A stretch of DNA of 64,000 bases from Sphingomonas koreensis (lineage in GTDB: Bacteria > Pseudomonadota > Alphaproteobacteria > Sphingomonadales > Sphingomonadaceae). Shown piece after piece: positions 16,581 through 24,736 of the stretch. The stretch lies in assembly GCF_002797435.1 (NCBI RefSeq), contig NZ_PGEN01000001.1, forward strand, positions 4,334,690 to 4,398,689. The letters are read 5' to 3'. Positions within the stretch are counted from its first letter, which is position 1. Each line of letters begins with the position of its first letter. Under the pieces are notes generated by a model. It was not told the origin of the DNA. It saw only the letters and a list, made by a program, of their open reading frames with translations, and ran no database searches. The translations under genes were made by a program, and so were the position numbers.

Positions 16581-18473
16581 ATGTGCGGAATTGCTGGGCT
16601 CTACTATCCGGGCGTGCCGAAGCCGGTCGAGCCCCAGCGCATCAAGGCCATGGCTGACGCGCTCGCGCATCGCGGCCCCGACGGATCGGGTGCGTGGACC
16701 GCGCCGGGCATCGGGCTCGGCCACCGGCGGCTGTCGATCATCGATCTGGCCGGTGGCGCACAACCGATGGCGACGCCCGAGGGAGATGTCGTCGTCAGCT
16801 ACAATGGCGAGATCTACAATTTCCTTGAGGTGCGCCGCGAGCTCGAGGCCAAGGGCGCGCAGTTTCTTAGCAACAGCGATACCGAAGTGCTGCTGCACGG
16901 CTGGCGAGCCTGGGGCTCGGCGATGCTGGGCAAGCTCAACGGCATGTTCGCGATCGCGCTGTACGATGCACGCAGCAAGTCGCTGATGCTGGCGCGCGAC
17001 CGGCTGGGAGTAAAGCCGCTCCACTATGTCGAGCTGTCCGACGGCGCGGTTGCATTCGCTTCGGAGATCAAGGGGTTGCTGGCGCATCCGCTGTTCCGGC
17101 GGCAACCCGATTTCAATGCGATCGAGGATTTCCTTGGCCTTGGCTATGTGCCGGACGATGCGTCGGTGCTGGCCGGGGTGAAGAAGCTGCCGGCCGGGCA
17201 TTATCTGCTGCTCGAGCGCGGCAAACCGGTGCCGGCCCCGACCGAATGGTGGGACGTCGATTTCTCGAAGCGGACCAAAGGCTCCGCCCGCGATCTCGAG
17301 GCCGAGCTGATCGAGCATATGCGCGCGGCGATCCAGTCGCGGATGATCGCCGACGTGCCGCTCGGCGCATTCCTGTCGGGCGGAGTGGATTCGAGCGCGG
17401 TGGTCGCGCTGATGGCCGAGGCGAGCCGGAATGCGGTGAAGGCCTGCACCATCGGGTTCGACGAAACGGACCATGACGAGCGCGTCTATGCCCGCGCGGT
17501 TGCCGAGCGGTTCTGCACCGAGCATCGCACTCGGACCGTTGCGGCGGACGATTTTGCGCTGATCGATGCGCTGGTCCACCATTTCGACGAGCCGTTCGCC
17601 GACGCTTCAGCGCTGGCGACCTATCGGGTGTGCGAGCTGGCGCGCGAGACGGTGACGGTGGCGCTGTCGGGCGACGGCGCGGACGAGGCGCTGGCGGGAT
17701 ATCGCCGCTACAGATTCCACGCCGCCGAGGAACGCGTCCGCGGGCTGTTCCCGGCGACGGCGCGGCAGGGCGTGTTCGGAACGCTGGGACGGCTCTATCC
17801 CAAGGCCGACTGGGCACCGCGTCCGCTGCGCGCCAAGACGACGCTGCTCGCCCTCGCCGAGGACGGCGGCGCGGCCTATGCCAAGGCAGTGGGGGTGACC
17901 GCGCTGACGGTGCGGATGGGCCTCTACACCGATGCCGCGCGCGCGCTGCTGGGCGGACACCGCGCCGAGACCCGCTATGTCGAGACGATGCGCAACGCCC
18001 CGGCGCGCGACGGACTCGATCGTGCGCAATATGCCGATTTCAAGCACTGGCTGCCCGGCGACATCCTGACCAAGATGGACCGCACCAGCATGGCCGTCAG
18101 CCTGGAGGCACGCGAGCCGCTGCTCGACTATCGCTTCGTCGAGTTCGCCGCCACCTTGCCCGCGTCGATGCGGATCCGGGGCGGGCAGGGCAAATGGCTG
18201 ATGAAGAAGGCCCTTGAGCCGTGGTTGCCCAAGGACATCCTCTATCGTCCGAAAATGGGGTTCGTGACCCCGGTTTCGGCATGGTTCCGCACGGCGCTGG
18301 CGGACGACGCGGCGGCGCTGTCGCGATCGGCGGTGCTTGCAGGGAGTGGCTGGTTCGAGCCGAAGGCGATCGCCCGCCTTGCCGAAGAGCACCGCAGCGG
18401 CCGCGCCGAGCACGGGCGGACGCTGTGGCAGCTCATGATGCTGGAACGCAGCCTGGGACGGCTGTTCGCCTAG
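16581..18473 (+). CDS. XrtA/PEP-CTERM-associated amidotransferase (asparagine synthase-like)
   Basis: 630 residues. Met-Cys at the N-terminus (MCGIAGLYY) provides the class II glutamine amidotransferase nucleophile Cys2 after processing. The glutaminase domain (RGPDGSG, YNGEIYNF) is followed by the synthetase domain with PP-loop LSGGVDSS (about residues 262-269) and the later TKMDRTSMAVSLEAREPLLD block. It is the AsnB-like amidotransferase 1 of XrtA loci, probably amidating a sugar acid or amino acid during polysaccharide synthesis rather than making free asparagine (inference). It is the last gene of the rightward locus. Its TAG overlaps the stop of the convergent MAPEG gene in the shared sequence CTAG. 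Confidence 0.9.
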   Translation: MCGIAGLYYPGVPKPVEPQRIKAMADALAHRGPDGSGAWTAPGIGLGHRRLSIIDLAGGAQPMATPEGDVVVSYNGEIYNFLEVRRELEAKGAQFLSNSDTEVLLHGWRAWGSAMLGKLNGMFAIALYDARSKSLMLARDRLGVKPLHYVELSDGAVAFASEIKGLLAHPLFRRQPDFNAIEDFLGLGYVPDDASVLAGVKKLPAGHYLLLERGKPVPAPTEWWDVDFSKRTKGSARDLEAELIEHMRAAIQSRMIADVPLGAFLSGGVDSSAVVALMAEASRNAVKACTIGFDETDHDERVYARAVAERFCTEHRTRTVAADDFALIDALVHHFDEPFADASALATYRVCELARETVTVALSGDGADEALAGYRRYRFHAAEERVRGLFPATARQGVFGTLGRLYPKADWAPRPLRAKTTLLALAEDGGAAYAKAVGVTALTVRMGLYTDAARALLGGHRAETRYVETMRNAPARDGLDRAQYADFKHWLPGDILTKMDRTSMAVSLEAREPLLDYRFVEFAATLPASMRIRGGQGKWLMKKALEPWLPKDILYRPKMGFVTPVSAWFRTALADDAAALSRSAVLAGSGWFEPKAIARLAEEHRSGRAEHGRTLWQLMMLERSLGRLFA

Positions 18474-18910
18474 GGATGGGTCGATCCCCAAAACGCCATC
18501 GCGGCGTGGACGGCGAGCATCACCAGCGGAAGCGTCGCCAGCGTGAAGAGCGCAAAGCGCACCATGACGCGGTTGACCGTCGCCTGCACCAGGCTGTGGG
18601 CGATGCGCAGGATAACATAGGCCCAGGCGATCTGGGCGTTGAGACCGTCGCCCTGATCCATCAGCGCGAGCGCCAGGGCGATCGCGTAGAAGATCGTCGG
18701 CTGTTCCATCAGGTGATTGTAGTTGTCCGCGGGCCATTGGCTTTGCGCCGGGATGATCTGCTTGAGATCCTTGCCGGTACCGCCGCTGAGCTTGCTCACG
18801 TCGATCTTGGCGGCGCGCATCGCGGGGATACGGCGCGCGTAGAGCCATATCCACATGACGAGCGACCAGCCGACCAGTGCGATCACCGGTCCCAGTATCT
18901 GTGCGTGCAT
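18470..18910 (-). CDS. MAPEG family membrane protein
   Basis: 146 residues from ATG 18910. Four hydrophobic segments are visible: ILGPVIALVGWSLVMWIWLY at about 5-25, TIFYAIALALALM near 75, WAYVILRIAHSLVQA near 95, and LATLPLVMLAVHAAMAFWG at the C-terminus. The topology, RRIPAM turn and HSLVQATVNRVMVRF segment fit the MAPEG family (membrane-associated proteins in eicosanoid and glutathione metabolism). Bacterial members often have unknown substrates. It is convergent with the amidotransferase and divergent from the downstream MFS gene. Confidence 0.85.
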   Translation of the reverse strand: MHAQILGPVIALVGWSLVMWIWLYARRIPAMRAAKIDVSKLSGGTGKDLKQIIPAQSQWPADNYNHLMEQPTIFYAIALALALMDQGDGLNAQIAWAYVILRIAHSLVQATVNRVMVRFALFTLATLPLVMLAVHAAMAFWGSTHP

Positions 18911-19054
18911 CGATTGTCCTCCCCCGAAAGCCGGTCGCGCGAAGCTGCACCAGCACGCGCCGCTTGAAAAGATTTCATTTCGCAACCGAAGAGGCATGGA
19001 AAGTAGCGGGGGATGCACGATATAGGGCGCCTGTCCGCTGACAGGGGGTCGAGT

Positions 19055-20257
19055 ATGAAGCGCGCATCCATCGTCATCGCCGCTGCGGCGATCATCGTGA
19101 CCGTCGCGATGGGCGTGCGCCAGGCATTCGGCCTGTTCCTGCCGGACATGAGCGTCAGCCTGGGCATCGGCCGGTCCAGCTTCGGCCTGGCGCTCGCGCT
19201 TCAGAATCTGCTGTTCGGATTGGTCCAGCCGTTCGTCGGCGCGCTGGGCGACAAGCATGGCGCGGGCCGCGTCGTCGCAGTGGGCACCCTGGTCTATGTC
19301 GTCGGCCTGATCGGCGCGTCCCTGGCGACGAGCGCGATCGGCCTGCACCTCTCCTTCGGCGTGCTGATCGGCATGGCGCTGTCGGCGACGACCTTCGTCG
19401 TCGTGCTGGGCGCGGTGGGCCGCGCGGTTCCGCCCGAAAAGCGCAGCATGGCGTTCGGCATCGTCACCGCGGGCGGATCGTTGGGCCAGTTCCTGCTCGT
19501 GCCGGCGGGGCAATTGCTGATCGGCGAGCTGGGCTGGCGGATGGCGCTGGTGGCGATGGCGGGCATCGTCGCGGTGATGCTGGTGCTGGCCATCGGTGTT
19601 GCCGGCAAGCCCGCCGCGCAGGCGTCCAACGGAGATACGCCGACACAGACGCTGAGCGAAGCGCTGCGCGAGGCGGCGGGGCATCGCGGCTTCTGGCTGC
19701 TCAATGCCGGCTTCTTCGTCTGCGGCTTCCACATCGCGTTCATCGCGACGCACTTTCCCGCTTACCTCACCGACAAGGGGCTGGGCCTGTCGATCGGCGC
19801 CAACGCGCTGGCGCTGGTGGGCCTGTTCAACATCTTCGGCTCGTATCTCTTCGGCATGTGGGGCGACAAGCGCAGCAAGAAATACCTGCTTAGCGGCCTC
19901 TATGCCGCGCGCAGCGTGGTGATGATCGCCTTCCTTGCGCTGCCGCTGACGCCGTTCACCGCGCTCGCTTTCGCCGCCGCGATGGGCTTTCTCTGGCTCG
20001 GCACCGTGCCGCTGACCAGCGGGCTGATCGGGCAGATTTTCGGCATCCGCTATCTCTCGACACTCTACGGCATCGTGTTCCTGAGCCATCAGGTCGGCAG
20101 CTTCTTCGGCGCGTGGAGCGCGGGGCTGATGTTCGACCTGACGGGTAGCTATGACAGTATCTGGGTGGCTTCGGTCGTGCTCGGCTTCATGGCGGCGATC
20201 GTCCATGCCCCGATCCCAGACCGGCCCGTGCCGCGGCTGCGCGAGGCGGCGGCATGA
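19055..20257 (+). CDS. MFS transporter
   Basis: 400 residues with about 12 membrane segments. The cytoplasmic loop between helices 2 and 3 reads ALGDKHGAGRV, the MFS signature. The first helix region GVRQAFGLFLPDMS and the RYLSTLYGIVFLSHQVGSFFGAWSAG segment resemble OFA/monocarboxylate-type porters, but the substrate cannot be assigned. ATG 19055 starts just before the first helix (MKRASIVIAAAAIIVTVAMG); an upstream ATG at 19013 adds a polar stretch of little merit. The stop overlaps the following 37-residue gene (ATGA). Confidence 0.85.
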   Translation: MKRASIVIAAAAIIVTVAMGVRQAFGLFLPDMSVSLGIGRSSFGLALALQNLLFGLVQPFVGALGDKHGAGRVVAVGTLVYVVGLIGASLATSAIGLHLSFGVLIGMALSATTFVVVLGAVGRAVPPEKRSMAFGIVTAGGSLGQFLLVPAGQLLIGELGWRMALVAMAGIVAVMLVLAIGVAGKPAAQASNGDTPTQTLSEALREAAGHRGFWLLNAGFFVCGFHIAFIATHFPAYLTDKGLGLSIGANALALVGLFNIFGSYLFGMWGDKRSKKYLLSGLYAARSVVMIAFLALPLTPFTALAFAAAMGFLWLGTVPLTSGLIGQIFGIRYLSTLYGIVFLSHQVGSFFGAWSAGLMFDLTGSYDSIWVASVVLGFMAAIVHAPIPDRPVPRLREAAA

Positions 20258-20367
20258 AAGCGCTCGGCCTGATCGCGCTCGCGCTGGTGCTCGCCGGCGG
20301 CTGGTGGCTCTGGCAGGCGGCGGGGCCGGACGTGTTGATCGGCGCGATGATCCAGTGGTGCGGATGA
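20254..20367 (+). CDS. Small single-pass membrane protein (37 aa)
   Basis: A 37-residue frame starts at ATG 20254, overlapping the MFS stop as ATGA. It has a Lys after Met, a hydrophobic helix (LGLIALALVLAGGWWLW) and a short tail ending WCG. The 4-base overlap implies coupled translation with the transporter. It could be a small accessory subunit, or a remnant; no family is recognised. Support comes only from the overlap and the clean transmembrane helix. Confidence 0.5.
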   Translation: MKALGLIALALVLAGGWWLWQAAGPDVLIGAMIQWCG

Positions 20368-20425
20368 CCCCTTGCCTATGGACGGGGTTTGCGCTGTAGC
20401 GATGCCTCAATTCAAGGGGATAACC

Positions 20426-20935
20426 GTGCGCAACATGATCTGGTTCGCAGCGGCGCTGGCCGCGGTCACAACGAGCGCGCAAGCGCAGAAGGCGCCGACT
20501 CCCGTCGATCTCACCGATCCGGCGACGGTCGCCAAGCTGGTCCAGGATCTGGGCTACAAGGCCGAGCTCAAGGCTCGTGACAATGGCGAACCCTATATCA
20601 ACAGTGCTGCCAACGGTTCGAACTTCAGCATCGAATTCTACGGATGCGAGAAGGCGGTGAAGTGCACGTCGATCCAGTTCTTCGCCTGGTACAAGAAAGA
20701 GCCCTGGTACAATGCAGCGCTGACCGACAAGTGGAACGCGAAGAAGCGCTTCGTGAAGGCGGCCATCGACAAGGATGGCGACTTTTCGACCTATATGGAC
20801 ATCACCGCGCTGGGCGGGACGCGTGAATCGTTTGCGGACAGCCTCGATTGGTGGACGGTGCTTTCCAGCGACCTGTTCGAATTCTTCGAGGAGGAAGACC
20901 CCGCCAGGGCCAAGGGCGCCACGCCCGCCAAGTAG
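20426..20935 (+). CDS. YbjN domain-containing secreted protein
   Basis: 169 residues from GTG 20426, which follows the AAGGGGA ribosome site at 20414-20420 and gives a proper signal peptide (MIWFAAALAAVTTSAQAQ). The mature part has a YbjN-like fold: DPATVAKLVQDLGYKAELKARDNGEPYI, a strand NFSIEFYGCEKAVKCTSIQFFAW, and FVKAAIDKDGDFSTYMDI. YbjN proteins are sensory-chaperone-like and mostly uncharacterised; this one is exported. The end is acidic and lysine-rich. It is convergent with the next MFS gene and its stop codon lies in the loop of a GC-rich hairpin at 20922-20942. Confidence 0.8.
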   Translation: MRNMIWFAAALAAVTTSAQAQKAPTPVDLTDPATVAKLVQDLGYKAELKARDNGEPYINSAANGSNFSIEFYGCEKAVKCTSIQFFAWYKKEPWYNAALTDKWNAKKRFVKAAIDKDGDFSTYMDITALGGTRESFADSLDWWTVLSSDLFEFFEEEDPARAKGATPAK

Positions 20936-20942
20936 GCGGGCG
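20922..20942. terminator. GC-rich hairpin between convergent genes
   Basis: A perfect 8-base stem (CGCCCGCC with GGCGGGCG) and 5-base loop containing the TAG of the YbjN-like gene. It lies 10 bases from the end of the convergent MFS gene. No T-run follows on either strand, so termination efficiency is uncertain; its symmetry could serve both directions. Confidence 0.45.
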
Positions 20943-20951
20943 GCGGGCGCT

Positions 20952-22184
20952 TCAGGCGCGCTGTCCGCTGACGAGCGCCGCGTCTTCGGTCGCGGTGCCG
21001 CTGTCCCGCGTGCCGCCGAGCGCACGCTGGCCGATCGCGGTGACGAGCAGCGCCAGCACCGCAGCCGCGACCGAAACCCAGAATCCGTTCTGTGCCCCGA
21101 AAGTGTCGACCACCCAGCCGGCGACGAATGCCCCCAGTGCCATGCCGATGCCGATGCCGGTCATCACCCAGGTCACGCCTTCGGTCAGGACATCGGGCGG
21201 GACGCGGCGCTCGACCAGGCCGAATGCGGTGATGAAGGTGGGTGAGACCGCAACGCCGCTGAGGAAGATTGCGATCGCCAGTGCGGTCACGCTGCCGACC
21301 AGCAGCAGCGGCAGCGTGGTGAGGAGCAGCACGCCCAGCACGACGAGCAGCTGGCGGTGGAGCGGGAAGCGCAGGTTGAGCGCGCCGAGGATCAGGCCGA
21401 CGACGAACGAGCCGAGCGCATAGACGCCGATCACCAGGCTGGCGGCGCCCGGCTCTCCGAAATCGCGGGTGAGTGCGACCGTGGTGACTTCGGCGGTGGC
21501 GAAGATCGAACCGACAAAGATCAGCGCGAGGGTCACGAACTGGACCGGGCGCAGGAAGATCGCCGAGCGATGCGTGCTGTTCTCGCCAACGCGCACCTTG
21601 GGCTCGGTGGCGCGCTGGAGGACGAAGGCGGTCATTCCGGCGGAGAGCAGCAGGGTGGAGACGAGCACCCCCGCCTCGGGGAACAAGGCGACGCTGAGCC
21701 CGACCGAGAGCGAGGCGCCGGCGATATAGACCAACTCGTCCGCGACCGATTCGAACGCGAAGGCGGTGTTGAGCTCGGGCTTGTCACGGAAGATCTCGGT
21801 CCAGCGCGCGCGGACCATCGCCGGCATGCTGGGCATCGCGGCGGCGGCGAGCGCCGAGGCGAAGAGCGTCCAGACCGGCCAGTCGAAGCGGACGGCGAGC
21901 ATCAGAAAGGCAAATGCGGCGACGGCGATCGCGGTGGCCGGGATCAGCAGCCGGCTCTGGCCATAGCGATCGACCAGCCGCGAGATCTGCGGCGCCATGA
22001 AGGCATTGGTGAGGGTGAAGGTCGCCGCAACCGCGCCGGCCAGCCAATAGCCGGTGCCCGATTGCGCCATCATCGTCACGATCCCGATCGGCGCCATGGC
22101 GATGGGGAGGCGGGCAACGAAGCCGGCGGCGGCGAATCCCTTGGTTCCGGGGGCCCGAAAGATATCGCGATAGGCTGAAAACAT
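20952..22184 (-). CDS. MFS efflux transporter, divergent from a TetR regulator
   Basis: 410 residues from ATG 22184. About 12 hydrophobic helices, with SRLVDRYGQSRLLIPATAI as the loop 2-3 signature. The sequence fits drug-efflux-like MFS proteins. The upstream region (22185-22308) carries two near-identical palindromes and a divergent TetR gene, the usual arrangement of a repressor and its pump, so expression is probably induced by the pump substrate. The substrate is unknown. A longer open frame upstream of 22184 would run through the operators and is rejected. Confidence 0.85.
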   Translation of the reverse strand: MFSAYRDIFRAPGTKGFAAAGFVARLPIAMAPIGIVTMMAQSGTGYWLAGAVAATFTLTNAFMAPQISRLVDRYGQSRLLIPATAIAVAAFAFLMLAVRFDWPVWTLFASALAAAAMPSMPAMVRARWTEIFRDKPELNTAFAFESVADELVYIAGASLSVGLSVALFPEAGVLVSTLLLSAGMTAFVLQRATEPKVRVGENSTHRSAIFLRPVQFVTLALIFVGSIFATAEVTTVALTRDFGEPGAASLVIGVYALGSFVVGLILGALNLRFPLHRQLLVVLGVLLLTTLPLLLVGSVTALAIAIFLSGVAVSPTFITAFGLVERRVPPDVLTEGVTWVMTGIGIGMALGAFVAGWVVDTFGAQNGFWVSVAAAVLALLVTAIGQRALGGTRDSGTATEDAALVSGQRA

Positions 22185-22226
22185 GGCGCTCACTCTCTTC
22201 ACTGGAAATGCAGGCCGCAAGGGCTT

Positions 22227-22243
22227 ACATACGTCTCGTATGT
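22227..22243. promoter_or_regulatory. TetR-type operator 1
   Basis: Perfect inverted repeat ACATACG-TCT-CGTATGT (7-base arms, 3-base centre) in the divergent region between the MFS gene and the tetR gene. It repeats the core of operator 2, with centres 30 bp apart, about three helical turns. Probably bound by the adjacent TetR protein. Confidence 0.7.
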
Positions 22244-22255
22244 GAGTGAGGTGGT

Positions 22256-22274
22256 GACATACGCTGCGTATGTC
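22256..22274. promoter_or_regulatory. TetR-type operator 2
   Basis: Perfect inverted repeat GACATACG-CTG-CGTATGTC (8-base arms). It contains the ATG at 22270, the upstream-most possible tetR start; a start at 22309 is therefore more likely. Same half-site as operator 1. Confidence 0.7.
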
Positions 22275-22308
22275 AATGCGGCGCTCCCGAAAAAGGTCGA
22301 GGACGAAC

Positions 22309-22923
22309 ATGTCGCGCCGATCGCGCCCCGAAATGATCGCCGAAACCCGCGCCAAGCTGATCGCGGCCGCGCGGGAGGCCTTTGCCGAACATGGCTATGC
22401 CGAGGCGTCGATGGACGAGCTCACCGCCGCGGTGGGGCTGACGCGGGGTGCGCTCTATCATCATTTCGGCGGCAAACAGGGCCTGCTGGAGGCTGTGATC
22501 GCGCAGATCGACACCGAGATGGCGGAACGGCTCAAGGACGTGGCCGCGGCCGCGCCGACCCGCTGGGAAGGAATGGTGGCGGAGAATATCGGCTATATCG
22601 AGCTGGCGCTGGAGCCCGGCGTGCAGCGGATCATGCTGCGGGACGGCCCGGCGGTGCTGGGCGATCCCGCCAACTGGCCGGGCGCGCTCGCCTGTATCGC
22701 GTCGATCCGGCGGCGCGTGGAACAGCTTCAGGCCGATGGCGTGGTGCGTGGCGAGATCGATGCCGAGGCGGCCGCCCGGCTGATCTCCGGCGCGTCGACC
22801 GATGCGGCGATGTGGATCGCCAATTCCGCCGATCCCGCCGAAACCTCGCGCCGCGCGATCCCGGCATTCAAGGCGATGCTGGAAGGGTTGCTGCACGCCG
22901 GCGGCGATCGAGAGGGCGGATAA
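22309..22923 (+). CDS. TetR family transcriptional regulator
   Basis: 204 residues. The N-terminal TetR helix-turn-helix (TRAKLIAAAREAFAEHGYAEASMDELTAAVGLTRGALYHHFGGKQGLLEAVI) is typical; the C-terminal ligand-binding domain is helical, with a WPGALACIASIRRRVE segment. ATG 22309 is preferred because GAGGA precedes it by about 6 bases, and the earlier ATG 22270 lies inside operator 2. It probably represses itself and the divergent MFS pump. A second MFS gene starts 72 bases downstream and may be in the same regulon. Confidence 0.88.
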   Translation: MSRRSRPEMIAETRAKLIAAAREAFAEHGYAEASMDELTAAVGLTRGALYHHFGGKQGLLEAVIAQIDTEMAERLKDVAAAAPTRWEGMVAENIGYIELALEPGVQRIMLRDGPAVLGDPANWPGALACIASIRRRVEQLQADGVVRGEIDAEAAARLISGASTDAAMWIANSADPAETSRRAIPAFKAMLEGLLHAGGDREGG

Positions 22924-22995
22924 AGGCCTGCTTCCGGTAGCCCGAAGCGTGTTGCCTGTTGGATCGCCCGGTCTGGTCCGGCATGGATGCTTGCC

Positions 22996-24642
22996 ATGCC
23001 GTCGAGTCATCCGAGTCCGTTCGCCATCCCGCTGTTCCGGTCGGTATGGATGGCGAGCCTGTTCTCGAACTTCGGCGGGTTGATCCAGTCGGTCGGCGCA
23101 TCGTGGATGATGATCGGTCTCGGCGCGTCGCCGCAGATGATCGCGCTGGTCCAGGCTTCGACGACGCTGCCGATCATGCTGCTTTCGCTCTGGGCCGGGG
23201 CCGTGGCGGACAATCTCGACCGCCGCCGCGTGATGCTCGCCGCCCAGTCGTTCATGCTGATCGTCTCGGCGGCGCTGGCGGCGCTGACCTGGGCCGGGCT
23301 CATCACGCCCTGGTCGCTGCTGATCTTCACCTTCCTGATCGGCTGCGGAACCGCGATCAATGGTCCGGCCTGGCAGGCGTCGGTGGGCGACATGGTGCCG
23401 CGTCCGATGCTGCCCGATGCGGTGGCGTTCAACAGCATGGGGTTCAACATCGCCCGCAGCGCCGGTCCGGCGCTGGGCGGCGCGATCGTCGCGGTGGCGG
23501 GCGCGGCAGCGGCGTTCCTGGTCAACGCGCTGAGCTATATCGGACTGATCGCGGTGCTGTTTCGCTGGAAGCCCGACCTCCCGCCCCGGCGTCTGCCGCG
23601 CGAGCGGCTGGGCGTCGCGATGGCCGCGGGCATCCGCTATGTGCGCCTGTCGCCCAACATCCGCGTCGTGCTGGCCCGCGCGGCGCTGTTCGGGTTCGGC
23701 GCGAGTGCCCTGCCTGCGCTGATGCCGCTGATCGCACGCGATCTGGTCGGCGGCGGAGCGCTGACCTACGGCCTGCTCCTCGGCGGGTTCGGCGCAGGTG
23801 CGGTGCTGGGCGCGATCGGCAGCCGGCGGCTGCGCACGCGGCTCTCGACCGAAGCGCTGGTGCGGCTCGCCACGGTGATGCTGGCGGCGGGCGCCGGGCT
23901 GATCGCGCTCGATCCGGGGCTCGTCCTGACGCTGCTCGCGCTGGTGCTGGGCGGAGCAGGGTGGGTGAGTGCGCTCTCCACCTTCAACGTCAGCGTCCAG
24001 ATGGCCTCGCCCCGCTGGGTCGTGGCGCGCGCGCTTGCCCTGTACCAGATGGCCGCGTTCGGCGGGATGGCGGGCGGCAGCTGGGCATTCGGCACGATCG
24101 TCGAGGCGCGCGGGCTGCCCGCGGCGCTGATCGCGGCCGCCATGGTGCTGCTTGTCAGCATCCTTGCCGGGCTGCGCTATCGCGTTCCGGCGATCAACCA
24201 GTTCGACCTCGACCCGCGCGCAGGCTGGCAGGAGCCGGAGACCGCCATCCCCGTCGAGCCGCGAAGCGGGCCGATCGTGGTCACGATCGAACACCGGATC
24301 GCGGCGGCGAACGTGCCCGAGTTCCTGCGCGTGATGAGCGAGCGGCGCCGAATCCGCCGCCGCGACGGCGCGTTCGCCTGGACCCTGTTGCGCGATCTTG
24401 GCGACCCCGATCTGTGGGTCGAGCGATATCATGTACCGACCTGGATCGACTATGTCCGCCACAACCAGCGGCGCACCAATGCCGACGCCGCGAACAGCGC
24501 GGCGATCCGCGCGCTCGAGATCGAGGACTATGAGCCGGTCGTGCACCGCCGGATCGAGCGCCAGACCGGCTCGCTGCCCGATGCGCGCGATCCCGATGCG
24601 CGCGAGCTCGACCCCGTGACCGATGCGACCCGGTCGAGCTAG
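22996..24642 (+). CDS. MFS transporter of the MFS_3 (transmembrane secretion effector) type
   Basis: 548 residues. The first 400 carry about 11-12 helices beginning FAIPLFRSVWMASLFSNFGG, with the ADNLDRRRVML loop signature. The last 140 residues form a soluble domain (IVVTIEHRIAAANVPEFLRVMSERR, WVERYHVPTWIDYVRH) resembling a ferredoxin-like monooxygenase fold. This two-part architecture is usual for the PF05977 family (EntS-like, about 530 residues). Substrate unknown. ATG 22996 follows an in-frame ATG at 22987. It lies 72 bases after tetR on the same strand, so co-regulation is possible. Confidence 0.87.
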   Translation: MPSSHPSPFAIPLFRSVWMASLFSNFGGLIQSVGASWMMIGLGASPQMIALVQASTTLPIMLLSLWAGAVADNLDRRRVMLAAQSFMLIVSAALAALTWAGLITPWSLLIFTFLIGCGTAINGPAWQASVGDMVPRPMLPDAVAFNSMGFNIARSAGPALGGAIVAVAGAAAAFLVNALSYIGLIAVLFRWKPDLPPRRLPRERLGVAMAAGIRYVRLSPNIRVVLARAALFGFGASALPALMPLIARDLVGGGALTYGLLLGGFGAGAVLGAIGSRRLRTRLSTEALVRLATVMLAAGAGLIALDPGLVLTLLALVLGGAGWVSALSTFNVSVQMASPRWVVARALALYQMAAFGGMAGGSWAFGTIVEARGLPAALIAAAMVLLVSILAGLRYRVPAINQFDLDPRAGWQEPETAIPVEPRSGPIVVTIEHRIAAANVPEFLRVMSERRRIRRRDGAFAWTLLRDLGDPDLWVERYHVPTWIDYVRHNQRRTNADAANSAAIRALEIEDYEPVVHRRIERQTGSLPDARDPDARELDPVTDATRSS

Positions 24643-24736
24643 GCCCGCAGGATTCGCGGACGATCAGGTTGGCGGGCCGCGAGCCCCGGGGCAGGAGGCC
24701 ATCATTCGAGTCGATATATTGCGAGAGGAACGCGCG

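Noticed and set aside
15339..17582. 747-codon open frame antisense to exosortase A and the amidotransferase
   Set aside because: The product is rich in Arg, His and Gln without domains and lies opposite two clear genes.
18470..21025. Very long leftward open frame antisense to an MFS gene and the YbjN-like gene
   Set aside because: Only its last 146 codons (MAPEG protein) make a protein-like sequence; the remainder is Arg/Gln/His-rich antisense of well-supported genes, a usual effect of high GC.
22270..22272. ATG at 22270 as the tetR start
   Set aside because: It lies within operator 2 and has no ribosome site; ATG 22309 has GAGGA.
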